From Pyropia yezoensis (lineage: Eukaryota; Rhodophyta; Bangiophyceae; Bangiales; Bangiaceae): a stretch of DNA of 64,000 nt. This document shows, in pieces, positions 40,223-51,126 of the stretch. The notes under the pieces were generated by a model, which was not told where the DNA came from, made no database searches, and saw only the letters and a list, made by a program, of their open reading frames with translations. How positions within the stretch are numbered: position 1 is the first letter of the stretch; each line of letters begins with the position of its first letter. The stretch spans positions 27,566,894 to 27,630,893 of the forward strand of contig CM020618.1 in assembly GCA_009829735.1 (NCBI GenBank), given 5' to 3'. The position numbers and the translations under genes are program-made.

Positions 40223-41842
40223 ATGCTGCGCCGTCTCGCCTTCAGCCACTACGGCTTGTCTACCGCGGCCGCCTTGCACCGGCCCGCCCCGGCCAACCGC
40301 TGCTGGCCACTCGCTCCCGCATCTTCCCTTTCATTTTGTACCGCCGCCGGGCTTGCCGCCAGCCGCCTTTCGTCTGGGTTCGGCCGTGCCGCGACGCTAC
40401 AGACTGGGCGTCCGGGACTCGCCGCGCTGCGGATGGCGTCATCGGCCAACGGGATGGACGCGGCCTCTGCGCCTGCGGGCGGGTCACCGGCGGCGAAGTC
40501 TCTGGTGATTGCCACCCACGATGGCACTTTTCGTACGTAGCTGCGGCAGCCGCGCGGTTGAGGTGTGGAGTGGTGGTGCATGGGTGCTGGGCTTTCAAGA
40601 CGAACTTTCTGGGTACGGAAGTGGCGGCTGCATTCAACGCGATGGTTCCTGTCATGCTGATTGCTGCAGGCAAGCTGCTGTAGCCCTTCGAGCGCACGTC
40701 TGACTCTCATGCGGCTCTCCCATCTTCCTTTAACCGGCTCCTACTATATCCTCCCATCACACCACTTGGCTTGTTCGCCCGTTTCCTTCATAGATTGTGA
40801 CGAAGCGCTGGCTGTGTACATGCTGCGCCGCATCCCCCGATACGCTGGTGCCTCGCTGACGCGCACGCGCAACCCCGAAGTTCTCGCCACGGCGGATGTT
40901 GTCGTTGACGTGGGTGCTGAGTACGACCCGACCACTCATCGGTACGACCACCACCAGCGTGGCTTTGACTGCACGCTTACAACGCCGGGGAAGAAATGGG
41001 CAACCAAACTCTCCTCTGCTGGCCTCGTGTACAAGCACTTTGGCGCCGAGGTGATCGAGACGATTGTGGCTGATGCGGGCCTGCCCGCACTCAGCGATGC
41101 CGACGCTGCTGCCGTCTACGCCAAGGTATACGAGTCGTTTGTTGAAGCGGTGGACGCCGTGGACAATGGTATTCCGCAGTACGTTTCGGCACCTTGCCCA
41201 ACGTTTGGGCCTTCTCCTGCAGGGGCCGGTGGCGATGGCGCGGCGCCCCCCCGTACTGCCGCAGCGGTGGCCGTTTATCAGAGCTCGACAGGTCTGTCGG
41301 CTCGTGTCGGTCGGCTTAATGGTCGGTGGAATGAGGACCTTTCCGACGGGAAGGACCCGCTGGGCGGCCCAACCGGGCGCTTCCTTGCTGCCTCTTCCGT
41401 GGCGGGGGAGGAGTTCGCGGCGACCGTTGTGGACGTCGTGGCCTCGTGGCTTCCCGCCAGGGCCGTAGTAGCGGCGGCACTGGGCGCCCGGTTTGAAGCC
41501 GATGCCAGCGGCAAGGTGGTGGTCCTGTCTCAATTTGCGCCTTGGAAGGCCCATCTATTCGAGGCCGAGCGGGCGGCCGGCGCTGAGGGAGAAGTCCTTT
41601 ACGTGGTGTACCAGGATGATCGAGGTTCGGGAGCGTGGCGTATTCAGGCAGTGCCGCCTACACCCGACTCTTTTGACAGCCGCAAGAAGCTACCGGAGGC
41701 GTGGCGGGGGGTGCGGGACGCGGAGCTCGACAAGGTGTCGGGGGTCGATGGCTGTATTTTCGTCCACGCCAGCGGGTTCATCGGGGGCAACAAGACCTTT
41801 GAGGGCGTCATGGCTATGGCGCAGAAGGCGTTGGTGTTGTAA
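40223..41842 (+). CDS. MYG1: MYG1 family exonuclease (UPF0160)
   Basis: join(40223..40532,40794..41842), 452 aa. MYG1 is a DHH-like 3'-5' RNA exonuclease that acts in mitochondria and nucleus. Exon 1 codes a basic, hydroxylated N-terminus of about 70 residues that looks like an organelle presequence, then ends inside the first motif. The splice (GTACGT...TTCATAG) joins ATHDGTF to HCDEALAVYMLRR. The metal site continues with DVVVDVG and RYDHHQRGF. The rest follows the family through GRFLAASSVAGEEF and the C-terminal CIFVHASGFIGGNKTFEG. All motifs I know are present; length is normal plus the presequence. Confidence 0.95.
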
Positions 41843-42301
41843 GCACGCAAGCGCCATGACCGTTCGTTGGTTGAGTACGGTTCCTGGGGGGGACCGTTCG
41901 CGCATACGGGGAAAGTTTGGAAGAAAGATATAAGGCCCACAGCCACTCTTGCGTGCGATAAGGAGAAAGGACGTGGCGTTCACCAGGATATGCCAGCTCC
42001 AGCCGACTCGAGCAGAACACTCCGCCGTGCACCGGATTACCTGCAGCTCTTCTGACAGGCAATCCACCTGTAGACGCAGGCTGGCAGCCGCATAAAAGCC
42101 GCCTGCGCAGAGCGCGTGAAGCGCGCTGCTTGGAACAAGCCACCACAGCAGCTCCAAAGTGTGCTTTTAGTCGTCCTTGACATACCACTGCGGGCGTGTA
42201 CGGAGAAAGGCGCAAGTCCGGACCAGGGCAACAATGACACATCCACGTGTTCCAACAAAAGAAAAACATCAGCAGAAGCGGTTAGTACATCGCCCGGACA
42301 G

Positions 42302-44025
42302 CTATAGAGCCCATGACTCGACCTCGCTGACACCCTGATGATGCAAAGGCACACGAGATAACAAAGCTGGCCACCAGACACGGTCACGTACGTAGTACTG
42401 GAGCATCGGCACCAAGCAGGCAATGACGAGCAGAACAATGACCACGGTCGAGTACTTGCTGCGCTCCTCGCTTGTGTCTTTCTTAGTCTTGAAGGTGGGG
42501 CCAGCGTCCTCGCGAATGATAACAGGTGGGCCCGGGTCCTCACCTGCGTGCAGCCAACAGTGAAATGAAAAGCGACGAGTAAAAAACACGAGTAGACGGA
42601 GCAGCAGCAGGCAAATAACAAGCAAGACGCCAAAACAGCGTCAGTCAGCCTCAGATAACACGACAGTAGAGCATCTGTGTGCAACAGTACAAGTAAGAAC
42701 ACTTGAGAGCTAGACAAAGCACATCCGAGCTGACGAAAAAGTGGGCACCGATCGAAGAACGTACGTCCATTGAGAATAGGGATCAGCCTGTTGATTACAT
42801 CCGAAGCAGCCAAGCTGTACTGAGCTTCGATGGCCTTGAGGGAAAAAGTCTCCGCGCCAATAGACTCAACCATCTCAGGAGTCACCAGCTTTTTCGCGTC
42901 CGCCCCCAGAGCCAGGCCTGCGATAAGGGACACGCATCAACACCGAGAAGACTCAAGAACACATCAGCAGCAAGGCCAAACAGTTAGCAGGACTTCAAAG
43001 TGCAGTAGGCCCGGGCAGTCCTGTCGCGGCTCGCGACCACATCCTCCAAAGCACCTCAGATGGGCAGCCCTCGACGTGCACTCCGTCGAGAACTTCTCCT
43101 CGCACCATAACCTGCAGTTAACCAACCCATAAAGCGGAAACGAAGTCTCCTCAACGCTCGACGACCACTTACCGCCCCGAGCCACCTTGGACCCCCCGAC
43201 AAACAAGACGTCCTTGTCGCCCAGGCCCCACTCGTTAAAAAGCTCGTCCGCGTACTCCTGCGGGAGCGTTCCGTACGGCAAGGAGCGCATCATCACAAAG
43301 CGAACCTTGAGGCCCGAGGACTCGCCCAGCTTGGTGAGGCTCTTCACAATCTGCGTCTCGGACGCAGGCGGCACCACGTTGGCCTCATCAAAAAAAATGG
43401 TGGCAGGGGGAGTGTCAGGGAACTCGGCCCGCGCCATGTCCGACGCGGTCACCGTGGTTAGCAGCGCAAGCGCCATGGCAGTGGCGGCAGCGGCAGGGGG
43501 AAGAGCGGAGGCAAGGAGTTTGGTATCCGCAACAGCACGGTCGGTCACAATCGCGGCCAGCGAGCGCACTAGGCTCCGATGAGACAACGAGAGGAACAAA
43601 AACGCAACGAAACAGTCGGCGGGAAGCAGTGGCGCGGACCAGGCGAGACACGCAGCAACATGGAGGCACACGGCACCCAGAACATAGACAAATGTTAGCA
43701 CGAGAGCTCGTGCAAAAGTAGCTCCACAGGGATGAGCCCTACCTGCTAAACGCCGCGATAAAAACCTGAATAACGGCCGCGAGTCGCCTTGGCGGTGGCA
43801 GGGCGTCTGTGCCACGGACAAGGAACATGGTGGGTGCCTCAAAACGTGAGGGCAAAGCGTACAGGATGCAGGAATCGTGGCTGGCGTCTCATTCTGGCCC
43901 CCATGACGCATGCGCACTGGCACAGCCAGCGGCGATATCGAAGACCCCCGCCGGCTGCACAGGCTTGACCGCCGGGAACCAAACGGGGTCGACCTGGCCA
44001 GCGGCGCTGGGACAAAGGCTGCCAT
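42302..44025 (-). CDS. TLP18.3-like thylakoid TPM-domain protein (PSII repair)
   Basis: complement(join(42302..42543,42765..42917,43173..43568,43743..44025)), 357 aa. TLP18.3 (AtTLP18.3, PF04536) helps turnover of the D1 protein and photosystem II repair. The N-terminus MAAFVPAPLARSTPFGSRRS is a plastid transit peptide. A hydrophobic segment near residues 110-140, ending DMARA-EFPD, looks like a thylakoid-lumen signal. The TPM domain follows (FFDEANVVPPASETQIVKSL, then DELFNEWGLGDKDVLFVGG). The last exon gives FKTKKDTSEERSKYS and a membrane anchor VVIVLLVIACLVPMLQYY, matching the plant protein end. All four exons join in phase. An optional 57-base intron in the last exon would change only a few residues. 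Divergent from the TyrRS gene. Confidence 0.9.
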
Positions 44026-44339
44026 GGCGAGCAGGCAGCGCGTAATCGATTGTAGGCGGCGACGACGAGAAAAAAAAACAGCAACGAAGATGATTGAACT
44101 CAGAGCGAAGGGGAGAAGCGATAGGTGCTGACTGAAGCAGAGAGGAGCGCGGAGTGAAGGGAGGTCGGGTCAGGACACGGTGGAGCATGGCGTCGATGCC
44201 GGCAGGAGGGGCATTGGTGGAGTCGCGAATCCCAGCGATCTCGATCCCGGAGAAAACAAAATTGCCATAAATAGTGCAACATCAAACCAGCAATTCATGA
44301 ATTAAAGTACCATGAACATTAAAGGTAGCCCCCCTAAAG
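44026..44339. promoter_or_regulatory. Shared promoter between TLP18.3-like gene and TyrRS gene
   Basis: 314 bases between divergent start codons. CCATAAATAG at about 44264-44273 is TATA-like and 70-75 bases upstream of the TyrRS ATG. The surrounding 60 bases are unusually AT-rich for this region. Two genes serving plastid function and translation would share it. Confidence 0.35.
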
Positions 44340-45806
44340 ATGACGAGTTGCGACTGGTGGCAGAGACGACGTCAACGTCACGCAGAGGGCGTTTTTCATC
44401 CTCTTCGCACCACCTCTCTGGCTGCCAGTTCCTATCCCACAGGACCACGTTTACGTCCATATCCTGTCTCATTCTCTTTTGGACTGGCTGCGAGACCATC
44501 CATGGCCGACGACGCTGCTGAGGCAGCATCTCAAGTACTGGGTGCTATGGCTTTAGACAACAACATTGCTGTGGCGACAAGCCCTTCTGCGTCTGACCCG
44601 GGAGCGGGCGTAGCATCGGCGTCATCCAGTGCAGCAGCTGTCGATGCATCACTTTCCACGACCAGTGTTGGCCCGCCGGCAGCACGGGCCACCCATGTTT
44701 TGGAAACCCGCCTAGCTCGCATTCTCTCGGTTGGTGAGCGATGCATTGAGGAGTCGGAGCTCCGCGCCCTCCTGACCCACACTTCCGCCACGGGTCGGCG
44801 GCCGCTCTGCTACGATGGCTTTGAGCCATCGGGCCGCATGCACATTGCTCAGGGTATCCAAAAGGCGGTCAACGTGAACAAACTCACCTCCTCTGGATGT
44901 GACTTTGTGTTTTGGGTGGCCGACTGGTTTGCAGCACTGAATGACAAGCTTGGCGGAGACCTGAAGAAGATTCGCGTCGTGGGTGAATACTTCATCGAGG
45001 TATGGAAGGCGTCCGGGATGGATATGGACCACGTCCGTTTCATGTGGGCATCTGACAGCATCAACGCGGCGCCTGACGAGTACTGGCGTCGCGTGATGGA
45101 CGTGGCGCGGCTCAACTCGCTGGCGCGCATCAAGCGGTGTGGTCCCATTATGGGGCGCCAAGAAAATGACAACCTCTCTGCCGCCCAGGTACTCTACCCG
45201 TGCATGCAGGCGGCGGATGTGTTTTTCCTGAAGGCGGATATCTGCCAACTGGGGACGGACCAGCTCAAGGTCAACATGCTGGCCCGCGAGTACTGCGACG
45301 CCACCCGCCCCAAGATTTCTCACAAGCCGGTGGTGCTGTCGCACGTGATGCTGCCCGGCCTCAAAGCCGGCCAGGACAAGATGTCCAAGTCCGACCCGGA
45401 GTCGGCGTTGTGGATGGAGGACACGGCCGCGGACGTTAACTCCAAGATCAAGAAGGCGTTTTGCCCCGAGAAGGAGGTCAAGGGCAACCCTTGCTTGGCC
45501 TATGTGCGACACCTGGTGATCCCGGCGGCGGGCTCGCTAACCATCCTTCGCAAGGAGGCGAATGGGGGGAACGTGACCTACAGTGACGCGGATGTGCTGG
45601 AGGCTGCTTTTGCCGCGGGGGACCTCCACCCTGGGGACCTCAAGCCGGCGCTGAGCAAGGCAATCAACGCCTTGCTGCAACCTGTACGCGACCACTTCAC
45701 CAACAACCCCAAAGCAAAGGCTCTGCTGAAGCAGGTCAAGAGCTATAAGGTGACCCGCTCTGTTGCTCGCGCGCCGGACGCTGAGGCTACGTCAGGCAGT
45801 GCATAG
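44340..45806 (+). CDS. YARS: Tyrosyl-tRNA synthetase, eukaryotic type
   Basis: ATG 44340 gives 488 aa; a second ATG at 44502 gives 434 aa. Charges tRNA-Tyr with tyrosine. Class I core: CYDGFEPSGRMHIAQG (HIGH-like motif), then DWFAALNDKLGGDL, EVWKASGMDMDHVRFMWASD, MQAADVFFLKADICQLGTDQ (Tyr-binding region) and DKMSKSDP (KMSKS loop). The sequence style is that of cytosolic plant/archaeal-type TyrRS without the animal EMAPII domain. The extra 54 residues from the first ATG are Arg/Ser/Thr-rich and could be an organelle presequence, so alternative starts might serve two compartments. No intron. Converges on the cyclophilin gene. Confidence 0.95.
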   Translation: MTSCDWWQRRRQRHAEGVFHPLRTTSLAASSYPTGPRLRPYPVSFSFGLAARPSMADDAAEAASQVLGAMALDNNIAVATSPSASDPGAGVASASSSAAAVDASLSTTSVGPPAARATHVLETRLARILSVGERCIEESELRALLTHTSATGRRPLCYDGFEPSGRMHIAQGIQKAVNVNKLTSSGCDFVFWVADWFAALNDKLGGDLKKIRVVGEYFIEVWKASGMDMDHVRFMWASDSINAAPDEYWRRVMDVARLNSLARIKRCGPIMGRQENDNLSAAQVLYPCMQAADVFFLKADICQLGTDQLKVNMLAREYCDATRPKISHKPVVLSHVMLPGLKAGQDKMSKSDPESALWMEDTAADVNSKIKKAFCPEKEVKGNPCLAYVRHLVIPAAGSLTILRKEANGGNVTYSDADVLEAAFAAGDLHPGDLKPALSKAINALLQPVRDHFTNNPKAKALLKQVKSYKVTRSVARAPDAEATSGSA

Positions 45807-46645
45807 GCTTGTTTGAAAGTTCTGTGACGTTTCCCTGGGTTCCCGTCACCACAGGGCTGGACAGCATTGCAAGCGTTGCGAGGAGAGTGGGCGCTGTGCC
45901 ACCGCTCTGTCGGTTCTCTGTCCGTGTGCGACAGAGGCACTGAATGCGCCTAAACATGCTCTACTCGTCCCACCAGACTCCTTCATTATGCAAGTCGTGT
46001 TGTGGGCTTTGACGTGCGAGTATTGTGGTTCAAGGGCTGGCGCCTGTGTGGGGCGGGACCATGCCGTTGATGAGCAGAAGGTTGTTTGCGTGGAGAGACG
46101 ATGGTGACAGTCAAGAGACGACGAACGACTTGCCAGCTGCGGAGTGCCTGCTCGGACGAGATAGTGTGCTCTCCCAGCCAGTAGATCGATTTGACTAGCA
46201 ACGTAATGAGCAGTTTGTCAATGAGATGTAGTTCTTTTTCGAGCGTACGACCGAGACCAACACGAAAATACGCGCCTGCCCAGGTGCTCTCTGTCAGCGT
46301 GTTTTCTCTCACTTCGGTCAAGAACCCGAGCAGTGGCGTCGGGGAGATAGAGAACGAGCAAACGGGCTGAAATATACGATTCTGGTGATCCATGTTTGCG
46401 TCGCTTGATCCGGAGCTTCGTCAGGAACGGTATGGGGGACACTTGTGTCTGGAATGAGAATCAAATCGAGGAAAACAGAAAAGGGAGCAGCGTTGAAGAC
46501 AAGAGTATCGGCCCCTTCGCAAAACAACGACAATGGCTAGCGGGTGCACGCACAAGCAGGCTGTGGGGTAAAGCGCTCCTCCCCGTCCCCATCTCCTCTC
46601 CTACAAGTCACACCGCAGTGCCCAACCACAAACATTGGTCCGGTA
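45807..46645. other. Intergenic between convergent genes
   Basis: 3' UTRs of TyrRS (+) and cyclophilin (-). No further gene seen. Confidence 0.6.
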
Positions 46646-47865
46646 TCACATTTCCAGGTTGTACGGCTCAGGGAGGTCCACACTGCCGCTGTCCTCAATG
46701 ACGACAGCCTTCTTGGGCTTGTCGCTCGCACCTGTCGGGTTCGCCTCGATCTTGCGGACCACATCCTCCCCGGACACAACCGCCCCGAAAACAACATGGC
46801 GGCCGTCCAGCCACGAGGTCGGCGCCAAGGTGATAAAAAACTGTGACCCGTTCGTGCCAGGACCGGCATTGGCCATGGAAAGCAAGTACGCCTTGGTGTG
46901 CTTGATCTTGAAGTTCTCATCCTACAACAAACGAAAGAGAACATCGGATATGACGCAGGCACAAGGAGCGCACGCGCACAAGACAAGCACAGAAGTGGGT
47001 TAGCACGGACCGCAGGGAGAACATGTCGCTTTCTTCGAAGGAACGTCACGTGCCTCGGACACGACAGACCAGAGCATCGTCCCCTAAGAAAAGAGGACAC
47101 TGATCAACAACGTACATCAAACTTCTCGCCATAGATGCTCTTGCCGCCGGTGCCATCGCCATTCGTGAAGTCACCACCCTGCAACAGTCAATGGTATTCA
47201 CAAGGTGATAAGAATGGCAAAGGAAGAAAGAAAGTGACACAGCGACGTCAGCTGTCCGATTAGTTCCTGAAGGTAACCTACCGAGCGCCTCAGCGGTGGC
47301 CTCGACAATACCCCGACGCTCAGCGCAGGGCAAAAAAAAAAAAAATGTCTGACATAACGAATGTGCTCCATTCGTACCTGCAGCATAAAGCCTGTACCAC
47401 TCAAGACGGCACGGGCACAAGAGGGGGCCAGAAAACCCCATGCAAGCAGACAAGCGTGAAGGGCGAGCGAAAACAAAACAACCATGTGAGTCCTCGGATG
47501 CAAAGCACAGACCACAGCTGGTCTGCTTCCAGCAATGTGAGTGCACACATTGCCAGGGATAGCCTTCCCCCCCAGCAGAGGTACATCTACGTACCCGGAA
47601 TGACTCGGTGGAAGCTCGAGCCCTTGTAGCCAAAGCCCTTCGAGTGAAGTGCAAGCTGCAAAAAGTTATCCGCCGTCTTGGGTGTGGTGCTCCCAAAAAG
47701 ACCCAGCACGATGCGGCCTGCGGGCTCGCCGCCAATGCTCACATCAAAAAAGACGTGAGAGGTGACCTTGGGGCCCTTCTTGGCGGCTACCGCCGCGGGA
47801 GCACCCGCGGCCAACGCCGCGAAGAGCAGGCCGACACATAGGGCCACACGCCCAAAGCGAGCCAT
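46646..47865 (-). CDS. Secretory-pathway cyclophilin (peptidyl-prolyl isomerase)
   Basis: complement(join(46646..46921,47116..47178,47378..47391,47595..47865)), 207 aa. Catalyses cis-trans isomerisation of Xaa-Pro bonds. Residues 1-28 are a signal peptide ([21 protein letters not shown]). The isomerase core has [20 protein letters not shown] (catalytic Arg and Phe), [15 protein letters not shown], and [10 protein letters not shown], so active-site residues are all there. No KDEL-like end; the C-terminus is PYNLEM. Exon 2 is a 14-base microexon coding FMLQ plus part of Gly; without it the core motif breaks. All four exons join in phase. Closest in type to cyclophilin B, in the ER or secreted. 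Confidence 0.95.
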
Positions 47866-49599
47866 GGCAGCCGCAAGCAGGCAACAGATACAGCAACAGA
47901 CAGGAGGGGGAACAATACGCCACAGAGCGTGCCGCGGTTCGACTCGACAGACAGCAGTCTATGGTGACAAGAGGGGGGCATGCGGCAACGGCGACATGGT
48001 GGATCAGGGTTTTCTTGTGTAGTTGTGGACTTGTGCTGACACTTGGCCTTCACCAAGCACAGTGGTGCGACTCCTGTGGCATTTGTCATGGATTTCTTGA
48101 CATTGCCACGTTGCACATCGCACTCCATCCAACGTTGGAGCGAACTGGGAAGCTCTTCTCTCGGATGCCTCTTTTGACTTTCTCCCACCGCGACGGCTCC
48201 GCGGTGGTACGAGCACCCTGGTTCATAGGGCGGACGCCGCCGCTCCCTTCCCGGAGGACTGCGGCTGCACTCTGATCGCGGTGAGCGATTAGACCAACAG
48301 CATTTGCCTCTGCAGGTGGCATTGCTTGCCTTTCTCGTCCTGGAGTCTCTGGCGCTATTGCGGTTGGTCAGCCACATCGTCCCCCCCCCCCCGTCCCGGG
48401 GGGGGGGGGGCGGGGAGGGTGCAACAAGGGGATGATTTGTGAGGGGGGGTGAGGGCCACGGGAGATGGAAGAGACGTGCAAGAGGGTGCTGGTGACGTTT
48501 CGGTGGCCAGCACGCCGACCCTGTGTTCGGCGCACAACAGCTATCGTCTTCTTGTGCCCCCCCCCACCGCCTCGCAGTGCAACTTTGCCTCGCAGCGGGT
48601 GTATGTCGTAGAGCACGGCTCACTCTCGGAGAAGGGATGTCTCGGCACCGTGCTCCACGCGATCCCCGGCGCCCAGGACGGCGGCGGTCGTGTACGGCTG
48701 CATTATCCAGGTCAATGGGCACTCCGAGGCGTCGGCGGCAGTGGGATGCACGACGGAAAGTCCTTGCCGTCGGCCATCCACCATGTGTAGTTCCAGGCGC
48801 GCTGAGGCTGCACCATGGTGATCTTGGCCATAGAGGTAAGCAATCGGGGGAGCGGAAGGTCGGAGGTGGCACGCGCTGGCTACACAGATCTTGGCGTATG
48901 CGTTCATCGATGATGTGTGCGGGTGGTGAGGGTGGGTGGGGCGATTGGGCTGTCTGCACCCCAGCACAGTGTCCTGTGTTCCCTCTCCCCGCACCTTTCC
49001 CTCTGGGCTATACTGCCCCCGCGGTCGCAAGCGCCAGTCGCAAGCGGGGGGGCGCCCACAGGGTGTGAGCGCTCCAGCTAAGCGTGCGCCAGCCGCAAGT
49101 CTCCTCTGTGCGACCCCGCCCGTCCAGCGCCGCCACCGCGGGCCGAAGGCTCCCGTCGGGGGGTGCCGGGGCGCGTCGCGAGTCGTGCCCGCTCCCCCCC
49201 GAGCCCACTCGTGAAGAGGGCACGCGGGAAAACGCCGTAGCTAGCTACAGGGGGTGTGTGTAAAGATGTTGATTTTTTACCACTGTTTGCTTGCTGGCCG
49301 AGCTGCCCGTCATCTCCTCCGGGGCTACGACACACCGTCATGAAGCCCGTGAGCTTCTTGTTGTTCTGACAGAGACACAGAAAAAAAGGACACGATCTGA
49401 CCATGTAGCGGCGACAGATATTTATCCCTTGGACTGACCACTCGAGGGCGGAAATAGGGTGGTAATGATGAGTACTGTCAGCACCCCGGATCCCGGCCCT
49501 GGGGCCCGTGTGAGCCGCCCAGATGAGACGAAAGACTCGACGACGCCCCGGGTGACCGACGCCCATGACACCCTCTCCCCACCTCGACTGCTGCACCGA
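47866..49599. other. Intergenic, no gene recognised
   Basis: Holds the cyclophilin promoter. Poly-C and poly-G runs near 48381-48411. A possible decayed frame on the minus strand (48831 down to about 48620) is too weak to call. Confidence 0.4.
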
Positions 49600-49935
49600 T
49601 GCACAGACGTCGACCTCCAGCAAAGGCGCGCCCCTGGCATGCCAATACAGAATCTGCTTCTCGATAGCCATCTCCTCCTCAGTCGTCAGCACAGGCGGCC
49701 GTCCTCTGGAGAGCACGCCTCTCGTTCCGTTCTTGGCTCGTGCCACCAGCCCTTGTGAGCAGCCAAGGTTGTTGGCAGCGTGCACCACCGCCATCTCTCC
49801 AGAGCGCAACTGCGGGAGCCACGCTTGAAGCAAGGCCTCCTTCTCGGCGGAGAGGCCCCACTTCCGAGTCGAAGCGGCTTGGGCACCTTGAGCCGAAGAA
49901 CGGGAATGGCGCCCGGAAGCAGAACGGCGCCCCAT
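49600..49935 (-). pseudogene. pogo/Tc5-like transposase N-terminal HTH fragment
   Basis: ATG 49935. The product starts MGRRSASGRHSRSS, then WGLSAEKEALLQAWLPQLRSG, then GRPPVLTTEEEMAIEKQILY and HARGAPLLEVDV. The GRPxxLTxEEE...I...ARGxPL pattern is the second helix-turn-helix of CENP-B/pogo-like transposases that bind their terminal repeats. After about 49600 the similarity stops. A donor-like site (GTGCAG) is there, but no DDE catalytic domain follows in the next kilobase. So this is a fragment, or exon 1 of a domesticated DNA-binding protein. Confidence 0.4.
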
Positions 49936-51126
49936 TGTCAGTGAAGTGGCAGGGGGGAGGGGGGGGCGGGGGGGGGGGAGGAGGGCAGGCAGCCAGCGAG
50001 GACCGCAGCAGCAGGCAGGCTTGGAGGGCGGCAGAACGGAAGGACGCGGGGGGGGGGCGGCGGGTGCGGGGTACGAAAGCAGCCTTGCGTGGAGCGGATG
50101 GAGGCGAAAAGGGGGGGGCAGGCGGCAGCACCGAGGGTGGGGAGGGTGCCAGAGAGGACGGTGCGACGGTGGCGGGGATGCAGGGGCACGGGGCGGCGGC
50201 TGGGGGAAGGGTGGGGTGTCACTCTCACCAGGGGAGGTGAGCGACGGGGGCGCAGTGAAGCAGAAGGAGGGGGTTGCTGGGGCTGGCGGCGCCTGGGAGG
50301 TCTGCAAGTGTCGGGGTCGGCTTGGGGAGCAAGTGTGTGGCGTCGCCAGCGGCGTGGGGAAGCATGGGCGCCTTATTATTGCGTTCTTCAGGTGCTTCTC
50401 CCCCCCCCCCAGTGCAAGCCGAAAGTGCCCCTGGACGCGCCAATTATTTCCGTTCAGGCAACGCGAGTGCAGAAGCGGGAGGAGGGTGGCACTAGCTACC
50501 TTTTGAGCGTCTTGCTGCCCTGGAGCGGTGTCTGCTTCGTCTCATGGAGTGGGGTAGCATGTGCCATATGTGCCAGGAAGAACGGCCTGGTCACTGATGA
50601 AGTAACATATGTCTTGCCCAACCAAGGTCAGAATCGACGCTGTAAGCACTCTCAATCATTTGCCTCACTCTTCATGATTGGAGACCCCCCCGGTACGAGG
50701 TCGGGGGCGTCGTTCAACGGCCGTGCCGTTGGCTAATTTGGCGGCCGTGCCGTTGGCTAATTTGGCGGCCGTGCCGTTGGCTAATTGGCGGCTGGCGACG
50801 CGTGGTGCGCAAGGCGGATCACGATGAGCCGCCGCCGCGCGCGGGGGGGTGGCGGTTGATCCGCCCGCTGCCGAATCGCCGATCAGAGCGGGCGCCGCCT
50901 CCCTCGATCGCGCGAGTCGCCGTGCCGCTCGGACGTGCCGCGACACCCACCGCACACCCATCCCCGAGTCCGAGACCCCGACGCCCGTCCCTACCGCGGT
51001 CGCCGACGGCGTCGCTGCTACGTCGCGTCCCGTACATTCCCCCCCCTAATCCTCCCCTCTTCTGGCGCCCTCCTGCCGCTCGTCCTCTCTCCTGCACGCC
51101 CCTTCTGACCTCGCCAACCCCCCATT
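49936..51126. other. Intergenic, G-rich, with 24-bp triple repeat
   Basis: Poly-G tracts near 49955-49980 and 50050. No gene seen. The last 300 bases are upstream of the translocator gene. Confidence 0.4.
50719..50789 (+). repeat. 24-bp tandem repeat, three units
   Basis: GGCCGTGCCGTTGGCTAATT plus TGGC repeated three times without mismatch, except one T missing from the last unit. It lies about 340 bases upstream of the translocator ATG, so could act as a promoter element array (TTGGCTAATT contains a CCAAT-like core in reverse). Confidence 0.85.

Noticed and set aside
48620-48831. Minus-strand frame starting MAKITMVQPQRAWNYTWWMADG, continuing in another frame
   Set aside because: Only 39 codons before a stop; needs a frameshift to continue; no family recognised. 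Could be a gene relic but support is too thin.
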